NCBI GenBank assembly: GCA_049724395.1
Contig: JAUGWO010000107.1
Location: 186,001-250,000 of the forward strand
Direction: 5' to 3'
DNA from: Spongospora subterranea f. sp. subterranea
Taxonomy: Eukaryota > Endomyxa: Phytomyxea > Phytomyxea > Plasmodiophorida
DNA length: 64,000 bases
Part shown: positions 10,871 through 21,300 of the stretch, in pieces
How the letters are laid out: each line of letters starts with the position of its first letter
How positions within the stretch are numbered: position 1 is the first letter of the stretch
Notes under the pieces: model-generated
Databases searched by the model: none
What the model was told of the DNA's origin: nothing
The model's input: only the letters and a program-made list of their open reading frames with translations
Position numbers and translations under genes: made by a program

Positions 10871-11095
10871 CTCTGTATTTCACTTCCGACCTCCCTTATA
10901 TCGGTGGAGCTGCCCCTGGACACCTTACCCCTGCCCCTCTCTCTGTATCGCCCTCAAGACGACCTCCCTTCACTTCCGACCTCCCTTATATCGGTGGAGC
11001 TGCCCCTGGACACCTTACCCCTGCCCCTCTCTCTGTATCGCCCTCAAGACGACCTCCCTTCACTTCCGACCTCCCTTATATCGGTGGAGCTGCCC
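10871..11095. repeat. 90-bp minisatellite, about 2.5 near-exact copies
   Basis: The motif CACTTCCGACCTCCCTTATA starts at 10881, 10971 and 11061, exactly 90 bases apart. The first two copies look identical over the full unit. The third breaks off after GTGGAGCTGCCC. The unit is C/T-rich on the plus strand and a multiple of three. All three plus frames stay open through it, giving 30-residue repeats such as LPTSLISVELPLDTLPLPLS. It lies upstream of the Sel1 gene. Near-identity means a recent expansion. Confidence 0.93.
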
Positions 11096-11281
11096 ATTAA
11101 GGCCCTGTCCCCCTGACTCCTGTCTGCCCACCAATCGTGCATCACAGGATTATGTGGAGCAGTTCCTCTTTCCCAATCGAATCAGACCATGGCTATATAA
11201 TATCTCTGTATCCCGGCGGCCCCGAAAGTTGTCGCCCCTCCCCTCTCCCTTTCTCCGACCCGAGTTGATAGTACTATTGAT

Positions 11282-12091
11282 ATGATTGATAATCACGATG
11301 AGGAGGAAACCTTCGCAGGTTTATCGGTACTCGACGTGATCCCTGAAACTATATCCGATTATGATATTATCAACACTAGTCCTATACAGATAATGAATTG
11401 GAGTGAAGGGGAAGAAGCTAAAGGCGCCAAGGAAACTGTAAAGGCATTGTGTGGTGGATGTCGGGCAGGAAAGCGAAGAGCAACCGAAGGGGAGCAAACC
11501 CATGCCAAGAGGACATGCAGGAGGAGGAATGTGATAAGGGAATCCCCAGGGGCTGTCCAAGACTGGGCGCTGATCGATATAGAGGACGCGGCGAAGGCCT
11601 GGGCTCGATTAGCCCAAGCAGGGAGTGCTAAAGCCCAATACAGCCTTGCCCTGTGTTATGAGAAGGGACATGGAGTTGAGCACGATATGAGGCGGGCTGC
11701 TGAATTGTGGGCGGCTGCGGCTGATCAAGGCCATAGCAAGGCCAAATTCGAGTTGGGGAAGTGCTACGAGAAAGGGTTGGGAGTTGAAAGGGACATATCT
11801 CTTGCCGTTCACTGGTGGAGGCTAGCGGCTAAGGATGGCCTTCCTGCAGCACAGCACAAGATGGGAATCGCCTATGAGATTGGGCAGCAGGTCCCGAAAG
11901 ACGCGAAGGCGGCTGTGGCAATGTACCAGCAAGCAGTTGAGCAGCACCATCCTGGGGCACAGTTTGACTTGGCCAGGTGCTGTGAGGAAGGGATTGGGAT
12001 CGATAAGAACAGGGTCGAGGCCAATCGCCTATTCCGTTTGGCCGCTGATCAAGGGCACCTTCTCGCCCGTTTATCAATTTTATACACATAG
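11282..12091 (+). CDS. Sel1-like repeat protein
   Basis: Single-exon gene of 269 residues. After an acidic start (MIDNHDEEETF) and a basic linker (TCRRRNVIRES), residues from about 100 to the end form Sel1/TPR-like repeats of 36 residues. Examples are AQYSLALCYEKGHGVEHDMR with AAELWAAAADQGHSKAKFEL, then CYEKGLGVERDISLAVHWWR and CCEEGIGIDKNRVEANRLFR. There are about five units with the usual A-x-x-x-L-G-x-x-Y pattern. Sel1 repeats are protein-binding solenoids found in ERAD, chitin-synthase activation and signalling; no specific role can be assigned. No signal peptide is seen. It is intronless and somewhat richer in G and C than its neighbours. This fits a recently copied or transferred gene but does not prove it. 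Confidence 0.85.
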   Translation: MIDNHDEEETFAGLSVLDVIPETISDYDIINTSPIQIMNWSEGEEAKGAKETVKALCGGCRAGKRRATEGEQTHAKRTCRRRNVIRESPGAVQDWALIDIEDAAKAWARLAQAGSAKAQYSLALCYEKGHGVEHDMRRAAELWAAAADQGHSKAKFELGKCYEKGLGVERDISLAVHWWRLAAKDGLPAAQHKMGIAYEIGQQVPKDAKAAVAMYQQAVEQHHPGAQFDLARCCEEGIGIDKNRVEANRLFRLAADQGHLLARLSILYT

Positions 12092-12291
12092 AAAACCACC
12101 CAATAAAATATATTCATCAAATCCATTTTTTACACATCTATGTTCCCACTGATTTCTCCACATGCTTCATAAATTAATATTACAACAATCATAATTGTAT
12201 GTGTATTGAATGATTTCGCCAGTGTTCAGACATTTCGTTGAGATTGCTAGGCAGGCTGATTAAATAGTGAATAGTACTTTCATTAATTGCA

Positions 12292-12582
12292 TTAGCCGTT
12301 CAATGCCTTTTCCTTTTCGTATCGAGCCTTATCGGCGGCTGCCAATTTTTCATATGGAGCCTTCTCTTTGTCGCTCAGCTCTTTCCATTTTTGTCCCAGG
12401 ATTTTCCCCAGCTCGGCAAACGACGCGTCTGGATGTTGTTCCTTAATTTTCAGACGATTGGTCGTTGTGAAACAGATATAGGCGCTCAATGCACGTCGTG
12501 GTCCAGATTTTTTCTCCTTCTTACCTGCCTTCTTAGCAGGTGCCACCTTTGACACAGTCTTTTTGACTTCATTTTTGGCCAT
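12292..12582 (-). CDS. Nhp6-type HMG-box protein
   Basis: A 96-residue non-sequence-specific DNA-bending chromatin protein of the nucleus, helper of FACT and nucleosome remodelling in yeast. The basic N-terminus (MAKNEVKKTVSKVAPAKKAG) is followed by one HMG box: RRALSAYICFTTTNRLKIKE, then FAELGKILGQKWKELSDKEK and APYEKLAAADKARYEKEK. The length matches yeast Nhp6 (93-99 residues). Yeast has P-K-R-A-L-S-A-Y-M-F-F at the start of the box; here it is P-R-R-A-L-S-A-Y-I-C-F. Single exon in the coding part. Confidence 0.95.
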   Translation of the reverse strand: MAKNEVKKTVSKVAPAKKAGKKEKKSGPRRALSAYICFTTTNRLKIKEQHPDASFAELGKILGQKWKELSDKEKAPYEKLAAADKARYEKEKALNG

Positions 12583-13054
12583 TTTCTGATATTTTTGTTA
12601 GTATACCTTATTGGGTAAATCAAGGAAGAAAGAACGTACTTTGCTGTTTTGGACCTGGTTTGGTGAACTGGATCAGTGTACGTGAGCACAGGCCAGCCTT
12701 TCTGGTGAGTGAGTCTGAGAAAGATATTACCCTGGAATCGATCCTATGAACAGCAGAGATGATAGGCACTGTACTTGAGCACAGCAGGTAGACAGGAAAA
12801 CAGGTAGAGAGAACGGGAGAGAGGAACTGACAGAGCGATTGATAGAGAAGTAGAGAGGAGAGGATAGATCGAGAGATCGAAAGGTAGTACTGTACTGAAT
12901 ACAGTACAGCCCTCTCAATGGGACAGACTGTTCATTTACTCAACTACAGAGCTCCAATATTCAGATCTGCCCGAACAAATACGAATCTTCCCCATGCCAT
13001 GACGTAATGCATAAATTTATTTACACGACATGATGATATGGCGAAACTTGTATA
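12583..13054. other. Upstream region of the HMG gene
   Basis: About 470 bases with purine-rich (GAGAG) tracts on the plus strand and a small palindrome, TACTGTACTGAATACAGTA, near 12886-12906. No gene is seen. It probably contains the HMG promoter and leader. Confidence 0.4.
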
Positions 13055-14473
13055 TCATCCACCGATTGTGATCATGGGACGATTGCCTGCTTTGGATGCA
13101 GCCAGCATATCCATGCCAGCGTGCTGCAACTTCTTGAACTTGACACTCTGGTTGATTATCGCCAGAAGATTTTGATCGGAAATTCCAGAGCGTAAATGGT
13201 CTCGTAAGCTCACCTCACGTTGATCAAATAGGCAAACTTTTAAATTACCATCAGCTGTTATTCGAAGGCGATTACAAGAAAAACAAAAATGCTGACTAAG
13301 AAGAAGTTCTGGGATTAAACGCAAAGGTTGCGACCGCTAGCTAAACTCACTACGTACCTCATCGATGTTATAAAGCCGATTCTTCCCACAAATCCTGGAA
13401 TGTTGTACACTTTGGAGGTTTCATTAGATTCAGGCACAGCTTTGTAGATATCAGGGTATGCCTGTAGACTTCTGAGGTCAAAACTCTTTAAAACAGAAAT
13501 TAGGATTGATATACCTGCTGAATCATACCCAGCATTGCCTTGAATGGCAACAGTTTGCGATTGTCAAAAGTATTGCTGGCAAATGGCATCATTTCGATAA
13601 ACCGAACCTCGACCAGTTTCGATCGCGTTAACTCAACGAAGTCAATAATTTCATCAGCGTTAATTCCATTCATTACAACACAGTTGATTTTTACGGATTT
13701 CAACCCAGATTGAATGGCATCGTCAATGGAGCGCAGGACTCGTTCATGTCCCATCCGTTTACTGATTAGCTGAAACCGATGAGGGGCTGGAACCATAATA
13801 ATGGTTAGATAAGGAGATGAAAATACGACTTCACACTATTACATAATGTGTCCAGGGAAATATTGACATGGGTTAATCCAGCATCAATGAGCTCTGGAAG
13901 ATATCGTGACAATAACAGGCCATTTGTGGTCATGGCAATTGTAGACAACCCATCTGGTCGTAATTTGTTCAGATTCGATACAATTTCGACGATATCTCTA
14001 AGTTGGAGACTTATACGAGGACCCGTTTGTGCCAAAAAGTTCATAGTACCGGCGAACTAGCGGTTCTCCTCCCGTTAACCGTATCTTGTTTACACCCTGA
14101 GAAACGAACAGCTTCGCTATTTGATGTATCTCCAAGGCAGTTAGTAGCAGTGGGTTAGGAGTTAAGGAAACGCCCGATTCAGGCATACAATAATGACAAC
14201 GAAGATTGCAGCGCTAAACAGCACAATTCAAGTCAATTAACTTGTTCATAACTCCAGTGCACAAGCGAATACCATTTAAAAGAACGAGTCTGATTTTACA
14301 CGACGACTGACCTCAGTTAAAGATATCCGAAGATATGAATGGAACCGCCCATGGGTGTCAGATAAAGAAGATAAGCCTGATGACAGAATGGAATCCAATT
14401 CATGAGCCGGGACGGATTGTGAATGCGACGAAAGCCTCCGAATACACCGTCTAACGCTGATCAGCATCGCCAA
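13055..14473 (-). CDS. GTP 3',8-cyclase (MoaA / CNX2), radical SAM enzyme
   Basis: First enzyme of molybdenum cofactor synthesis; it rearranges GTP using two [4Fe-4S] clusters. Exon 1 has a basic, Ser-rich start ([17 protein letters not shown]), a possible mitochondrial targeting peptide, and ends [11 protein letters not shown]. After an intron (GTCAGT donor), exon 2 gives [14 protein letters not shown], the radical-SAM CxxxCxxC, and [13 protein letters not shown]. Later exons give [51 protein letters not shown] and [10 protein letters not shown]. The last exons give [20 protein letters not shown] and [20 protein letters not shown], the second cluster's Cys set, and end NRPMITIGG, the double-glycine tail needed for activity. 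Five introns all join in phase. [10 protein letters not shown] has Phe-Ser where most have Gly-Thr. A stand-alone protein, not fused to MoaC. Confidence 0.95.
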
Positions 14474-15564
14474 TTTTCACCAAACTACCCCGTTTGACAA
14501 GTGCAGTTTATATCTCTGAGTGCATTGTATTTACTGGTCTCTCTGTCCGTGACGGTGACGGATCACTGGATCAGACCATGACGTTGGAAAGGATGACCCT
14601 CGCCGCTCAACGTATTGTCAAATACGTAAATTGTTGCGCCGAGTTTAGAAATTATTCTCCAAAGCCACTTCGCCCTCAGAACAACAAGTACTGAATGCCA
14701 CCTGTTTCTCAGTATTTGATCCAGATCCTCCAGTTTTAGTCCTCAAACCATGGGGGTCAAAATCCGTGTACAGTATCTGGCGCCAAAGTATGTGTACACA
14801 CCTGCGCATGAAAGTCGCGCTCTCAAATTCAACGGCCGTTAACCCTACCGGAATCAATGGCGAGCCATTGTGACCTGAATAGCTTCTGCTGGAACTCAAT
14901 GGATAACCTCGTATCGTTATGATCAAGTGAGGACGATTATGTCAGCGTTTGCGATGTCAACAAGGACACCGAACTCACAGGTCCATGACTCCCATTTGCG
15001 TGTTAGTGCACGCATTGGTGCCAGTAGGTGAGGCCAATTTCGTCATTCGTTGTTTGCTAATAAAGATATGTCCCGTAAATACATTAGACAGTGTTGCATT
15101 GACCAAGTTTTCTTGTACGAAAATTTATCTAGAAGCGGAAATTCATTTTGCCCTGTTATTCCAGGCTACCGACCAAGCATTTGCAAACAGTCAAATACTC
15201 GAATTGTTGACAGAGCAACACTGCCCCTCATGTGATAAGTGAGGCCACGATTTGTAGCCGACGACAATTGGATTCAAGTTAATGATGTTTGTACTGTATG
15301 CTTTGTGAGAAGTTTGCAACTAGTCGAAACGTCGTTTCACAATTGTTTTCTAACTTTAGACACTTTCAATGAACTTAATATCGAGGGCAGTAAGTTGTAA
15401 ATAGTCACGAGAGATGCCTTGACGAAATTTCACAGCATTCGTGTTTTTAGAAAACGTGACGAACCTTGTCAATGAATGGTCAAAGCGTTAATCCTTTATC
15501 AGCATATGGATTGAGGTAACTTGTTTTATTATGGATGAGTATCCTAGTTGTAACTTTTGATATC
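14474..15564. other. Region without a clear gene
   Basis: About 1.1 kb upstream of MoaA. Frames at 14645-14926 (minus, Gly/Ser/Thr-rich) and 14949-15242 (plus) are open for 90-97 codons but match nothing I know and lack splice support. The plus strand 14494-14694 overlaps the MoaA upstream side. Confidence 0.35.
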
Positions 15565-16236
15565 TTAAAGAAATGAACGATTATACCGCAACTGCCCGGG
15601 GTAATATAGAGCACCAGGTTTAGGCTTTCGCCACACAGTTTCGATTTTTGTCATAAATCTCGTGTTACTATTTTCTGATGGAGGCGCAAGTGCACAGGGC
15701 GACATCAGTTGTCCAGGAATCCAGAGATTTGATAATGGCCGCAAGATCTTGAAATTTCCAAAATTGATATCCGAGGCGACCTCTCCAATTGATTCAAAGC
15801 AATTGCGAGAGTGATTTAGCAAAAAAAACAACACCACTGTACCTGTTTCAGGAGGCTCACGTGATCGCTGCCTCTGTTCTGAGTACCGTATGCGATCAAG
15901 ACGCCCATCCCGTTAATGAGATAGTCGGATTTGACTGTTGTTCGTAAAAGAGGCCAATCAGTTTGGAATTGCAGCGCTGTTCTCCAATCCCTGAAGTAGC
16001 ATTATCCATTCCCTATCGTGGTTCAGTGGGCCTGTGTGGCTGCCCAGCACTGGGACTCTGTGCCCTATCTCACTCTTATCTTCCTGCTGCACGGCACACA
16101 CCATATCGGGCTCAACCTCAGGCCCCTGAATATTACAGATCATTAATACGGCAGAGCTATCACCTGGAATCATTGTCTCGGCTCTGGGCGTGTCAGTGCC
16201 CGCCAACCAGATCGAAAGCCGGATAAGCGACAACAC
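15565..16236 (-). CDS. Possible hypothetical two- or three-exon protein
   Basis: From 16236 a frame begins MLSLIRLSIWLAGTDTPRAE, which could be a targeting or signal sequence. A second open segment near 15845-15960 reads PLLRTTVKSDYLINGMGVLI and ends at LLKQ before a GTACAG donor. A third (15565-15790) reads VASDINFGNFKILRPLSNLW and ends at FL. The middle and last parts look like continuous coding joined by an intron, while the first join needs a frame change I could not explain. Family unknown. Confidence 0.28.
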
Positions 16237-16352
16237 AGGAGAGTAAGCGAAGACAGCACTGAGACAAGTTCGTGTCGATATACAAGACGTTCACCAAATT
16301 GCAAAATCATCGTTCATTCATCAGTTTGGGCAAACCATATTAAGGACTTATT

Positions 16353-16556
16353 ATGAGTGACGATCAGTTGGCCAAGAAGAACCTTGAACTAGATCATCTA
16401 AGAAAAGAGGCTGATGTATTAAAGGAAGCGATGATGCCTGATGCAGCGTCTGCAAAAATCATCGCATTCGTTCAAAGCAAACCTGATCCTTTTTTCGAGC
16501 ATGATAATGAATGGATCCGAGATCGAAATTCGGGATGTACATGTACTGTCATGTGA
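16353..16556 (+). CDS. Heterotrimeric G-protein gamma subunit
   Basis: A 67-residue, single-exon protein. The N-terminal helix (LAKKNLELDHLRKEADVLKE) fits the G-gamma coiled coil that pairs with G-beta. It is followed by MMPDAASAKIIAFVQSKPDP and the NEWI segment, then the C-terminal CaaX box CTVM. A final Met predicts farnesylation rather than geranylgeranylation, so the protein should sit on the cytoplasmic face of the plasma membrane. An extra Cys two residues upstream (GCTCTVM) could be palmitoylated. The length and tail match fungal and animal gamma subunits. Both subunits of the enzyme that would modify it are encoded in this window. Confidence 0.82.
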   Translation: MSDDQLAKKNLELDHLRKEADVLKEAMMPDAASAKIIAFVQSKPDPFFEHDNEWIRDRNSGCTCTVM

Positions 16557-17052
16557 GAAACCAACACGTTCACGATTGTATACAATACTTCAAGCTGCTA
16601 TTATCGACATAATACAATTTAAATAATGCGATTCACTTTCTATATTCATCATGCTTTCGCCATGGTATTTCGTCGTCATAGCAATGATCGTGCGAATAAT
16701 TCTGCAACTAAGCGTGCAGAGAAATCAAAGCTGAATTCTGCTTTTCCGTCAAACTTTCAGACAATATTTAATGTATTTTCTAGAACTTGGACGGTGGTGA
16801 CACCGAGCTTCACATTTGTCAAGATCGTTGACTGGTCTTGTCCTCGGACCGTACCCAGTAGCGGAACAGGTCATGGTTTAATTGGTGACTTGACTGGGGT
16901 TCGCATCTCTTCCTGACTGGGGCAGCCACATCACCCTGGATTGGTGTTGGTGGATCCCCCTTGTATCATTATTGATACCTTCTGAAACCCTCTGCTCATA
17001 ATTTAAGGGTTTCCGTCAAGGGTGAGGGGTGAGAATTTCCAGATTTCGGCCA
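16557..17052. other. Intergenic region
   Basis: About 500 bases. One 96-codon frame (16626-16916) has no recognisable family and a mixed composition, so I do not call it a gene. No RNA gene is seen. Confidence 0.4.
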
Positions 17053-18241
17053 ATGTTTGATGACAGTTCGGATGACGCCATCCCTTCGATGTCGTCGCCT
17101 TTTGTGGACCATACATCTGGGCGGCAATTACCACGAATATCAGTAGATCTGATTCAGGCCCAGCCCGAGCACCTCAAGATCGGAAGAACGATTTATGTCC
17201 GAGGTGAACGCGCATGTATAGTTGAGGTAAACTAGTTATGACACTGAGCTGGGCATTTGCAACTTTGGTAACTTCGACTCCTACACAATCAGATGGATTA
17301 TCCAAATATTTTCTGGTGTCTTGATAACTGCGAGAATATTAAGCACCGCAATTTTGATGTAGATCGGGAAATGTTCCAAGTTGTACAGGTTGGTGTGTAC
17401 TAGCGATCTCGTAAATCAAAGCGGTAAATGATTGACACGATTGCTAAAGGGAACTGAAAATCCTACAGACGATAATACGTACAGTCCTATTCCGAAAAAC
17501 CTGTTTCAAATGCCAAACGAAGTCTCGGAAATATTAGGGTCTGATCAGAACGAAGACACCTACGACGCTGAGGATCCAACAAATTTGGCTGTAGCTGGCG
17601 TTATGTCGATGCTAAGTATTCGAGCTGCCGATGAATATACGGACGAGATTGATGCCAACATCGAATGTCAGCTACACAATTCTAGGATGCACCTACTTAA
17701 TTGCGCCCAATCTAAATTCAAATTTCCAAATAAGCAAGCCTCCATCTTCGTTCAGTCATGCGTAGACTGTGATATTCAATATCATTCGATTATTTCCAGT
17801 GTCGAGATCTTAAAGGCAAATATTCTGTTGTAAAGTTCGCTGTTCAACAATCGGTTTGACATTTATCACAGTGCTAATTCAACCAAGCTCACTTCTACCG
17901 GAGAATGCGGTTCAATAATTATTGAATCTTGTAGAGACATAGTGGTGACGTTCCCAGCAAATTCATCGATCGTACTTATTGTCTGTACCAGCTGTACCAA
18001 TGTAATACTTCGGGCAATAAGCAACGGTGCAGTTGCCGCCGAAACAAATGTAAACATCCAGGATGAGTCGGCCGTTCCTGCCGAAGGCGAGGGATCTGGA
18101 GAATCCGACCCAAATGTGCCCCTTCCCTTAGAACATCCTCAAATGCGGACACTGTGGAATGGAGTAGCTTTTGACACTCAACGGATAATTCGCGAGAATG
18201 CTGATGGCTCAGGACATATACGGAATCTTAATCGATTTTGA
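17053..18241 (+). CDS. C-CAP / cofactor-C-like beta-helix protein (CAP/Srv2-related)
   Basis: Four exons join in phase: an N-terminal exon starting MFDDSSDDAIPSM and ending GERACIVE; a short exon MDYPNIFWCLDNCENIKHRN; a long exon; and a last exon after a 43-nt GTAAAG...CACAG intron. The long and last exons contain repeated beta-helix turns, FVQSCVDCDIQYHSIISSVE and GSIIIESCRDIVVTFPANSS, of the kind in adenylyl-cyclase-associated protein and tubulin cofactor C. The tail has an acidic Pro-rich stretch followed by PQMRTLWNGVAFDT, resembling the P-EQFKT-WNG segment at the end of CAP. At roughly 330 residues it is shorter than CAP (about 470 or more), and I do not see the CAP N-terminal helical domain. 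It could be a divergent actin-regulating CAP or a distinct C-CAP protein. It is convergent with VPS8, 60 bases away. Confidence 0.55.
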
Positions 18242-18300
18242 TTTAGGGGTGCTACTACATATATACAGATATTATATTAACGAGATCAACTAGTTTGAAA

Positions 18301-21300
18301 TTATGGAAGCTGAAACTCCTTCTGCATGACTTCGGCTGTTCTAGGCTTATATTTCGACAAGTTCAACGGTTGAAAGCAGAAATTACAGGTCGATTTCGAT
18401 GAGCATGAAGAGTGGCAACCATGCCCACACATAAACAGTATATAGTCGCTGTGTTGAAGTTGAGAGCCGCAATCCGAGCATGTCGCAACAGTTGGAGATA
18501 AAATAGGTTGAGCCATCATTTGACACTTCCTGGAAGAAATACCATGCTCATCTTCAGCCATCATAGCGTTGCATAAACTCAACCTAGAAATTGCATCAGC
18601 CGTTGAAATTGATCAAAACTGACATCAGCGACACACATATCTGCATCATAAATTAGAGTCTCTATCAATGACAGTATTGTATCACGAAATTCTAGATAGA
18701 CAGCATCGCTATGCTCCGTCATGATTTCGAGCAAGATTTTTGTCAACGGCGCATATCCTCGCATAGCGGTTAGGACGCCTAAACATGGGTGCGGTCAGTT
18801 TTGACTCAAAGAGAACTGAGTAGGCAAACACTTTGTATGAACCCGACTAGGACCGCGTTTACAGATGGGTCCGTTTCCCGCTTTTGGAGCTGCATAAATT
18901 TATCCAGTAGCGCCATCCACCGTGGTTCATTATCGGGAAGTGAGGAATGTCGCTGACAAAGTGAGGCTGCATCAGTAATACGCCGTTTGATGGACGCGGC
19001 AGCAGGTATTTTTTCAAAACTTCCATGACGCCCGCGGTTTGAGACCTTTGGGACCTTATCCACTGATTGCTTGAAAATTTCATACATCGGATCAATTGAT
19101 TTCAAAAGCAACTTTAATGCGGTATCAATGTCTCCTAAATCATCCATATTTGATAAAACCCTTGTTAGAAGCTGATAAAGCACGAACCAGTTCGTTCTAG
19201 TAAAAAGCAAATGGCATCAGTAATATTGAACTGTTGAACAATCTTGAGAACAGAGTCAATCTAAAAAAGTATCTGATGAAAACGTTGATATGTATGCAAC
19301 AGGTGGTAAAATACAGAATAGTGATGGTGTCCACGAATATAAGCTAATACGGAAGCGGGATCAAACTGGGCCATGAGCTTGATAAATAATTCGTGAATCT
19401 CTGGAGAAGCATCAACCGCCAGGTTGATCAGCAATCCACGAAGATATGAAAACTGGGATCGCGGCCAAGGTGCAAGGGATTCTATCACGAGTTCGTTATC
19501 TTCTGGAAAAAAGTCGTTGATCAGCCTTGGCCTAAATCATTGAGGTAACTGAACCTAGACAGAGAATTGAGTGCAAGCTGACAAACCGTATGAAATCCAT
19601 TGATTTCGACCAGGGGATAGATTCGCTTCAACAATCCTTGGCGAAATGGAGGCACGTTTTGGGTTGTCAAGACTTCAACGATGTAGTCGAAAATGGTTTG
19701 ATTTGACTGGCCAACAAGGTATGCGTCAACGCATTTTACAGGGTCTCCTGATATTTTATACAGATCAATGATAAGACCTTTGAAATCAACCGCATGAGCC
19801 GTCGCCAGAAGCTGTGGTATCATATCTCGTTCGGGGTAATTTCGTTCGAAAATGGAACGAAGAAGCGCTTCACTTTCGGGGCCGTTACAACCGTGAAACA
19901 GATGGATGATCACCGTCCGGAGAATAAACGGAGTCACACCAATCATACCCTGCGACAACGGAGGCGCGAGAATCTTGATTAAACACGAAATTTCAAAGTC
20001 ACTGAAACGTTCTCTAGGCGAAGCAATCTCCCAATTGTATTTTGATTGAACCATCACTTTGCCATCGAAAAACACCGAAAAGTAGGACGTCGACGGCATC
20101 ATTTCGAGTGACTTCTGAGTTGGAATTTTGTCCATTGGCCTTGGATATGGATTTGCCTGGTCGGGATGAAGCTCTCCGCGAAGGACTAATGGGACCAAAT
20201 GAGGGAATTGGCCACATATGGTCATTCTGTAAGGCAATGCCGAGAACGGGGATCAGAGTAGAAAAATGAGAAGCGATGAGTCGATGAAGTGGAGACGGTT
20301 CCGTTCTGATCAAAAAGAACATAATACTCTGTTGTTCCTTAATGGGGATGGATGGCTCCAAATGACGACAAATGTGATCAGCAGCGAAATATTCATCAGG
20401 ATGACCTTCAGCGACGGAGGAAAGCAACTGGATGCAGGGTCTTGGTGGCTCTAGTTGCGACCGGCGGCATAGGCAAAAATATGCTTTCCAGAGATTATGC
20501 TGGATGCAAATGTTCTGAAGATCTTTGAACTGAGATATATCAAGCAACGACAAACATCTTTGCAGTCTATTTGTGTGATTGCGTTCGCAAAAATAGTCGA
20601 CGCAAGCGTTGAGAACAGGTAAAGGAACTTGTCGAATATCAGGACACGATTCTATGGAATCAAGCAGAGTGGTAAAATATACCTGAATATGGTTTTGAGA
20701 AATTTGGAAAACTTCATCGAAAATCAATGGCACGTTGTCGATGGCGATACAAAAATAAAATGAATTAGCCAAAACGGGACCGAACACTGCCGCAGACATT
20801 GATAGATTTGAATTCAGGTAAGAAATTATAAATTGAGACAGTTTCGACCGCAGCAGGTCCATTTGAGACGGATCAGAATCGGCCTAAACATGAACACATT
20901 CAATACTAGCTCGTTATACCTACAGGCGATAAAGCATACTTGGTAAAAGTCTATGCCTAATGATAAGGCAGGAATCCATTGACCAGTCCCAATCAAAGCA
21001 TTGACTCGGTTTAATGGGTTCAAAACGGAAATTTGATAAAGCGAGCCATCCCTAGTCAGCATAACAAAACAGAAGTTAGCGACAAACCTGATCCTGAAGC
21101 AGAAGGTTTAGAAGCAGACAAATAAAGGCAAAATTAGTACAGACGCATGGTCAGAGCACAAAAACGACTGCAAAGTGACAGGATTATAAAAGCGATCATG
21201 GCAGGAGATGGCGACTGAAGAAATATCGACAGACTGAAATATTGACCCAGTTTCGATATCCGCAGCCATAAGACATTTGTTGCCAACGATAGCGCAGACA

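Noticed and set aside
10797-11285. A 162-codon plus frame as a secreted repeat protein
   Set aside because: Most of it is the 90-bp minisatellite, which is open in all three frames; no start context, signal peptide or family supports it.
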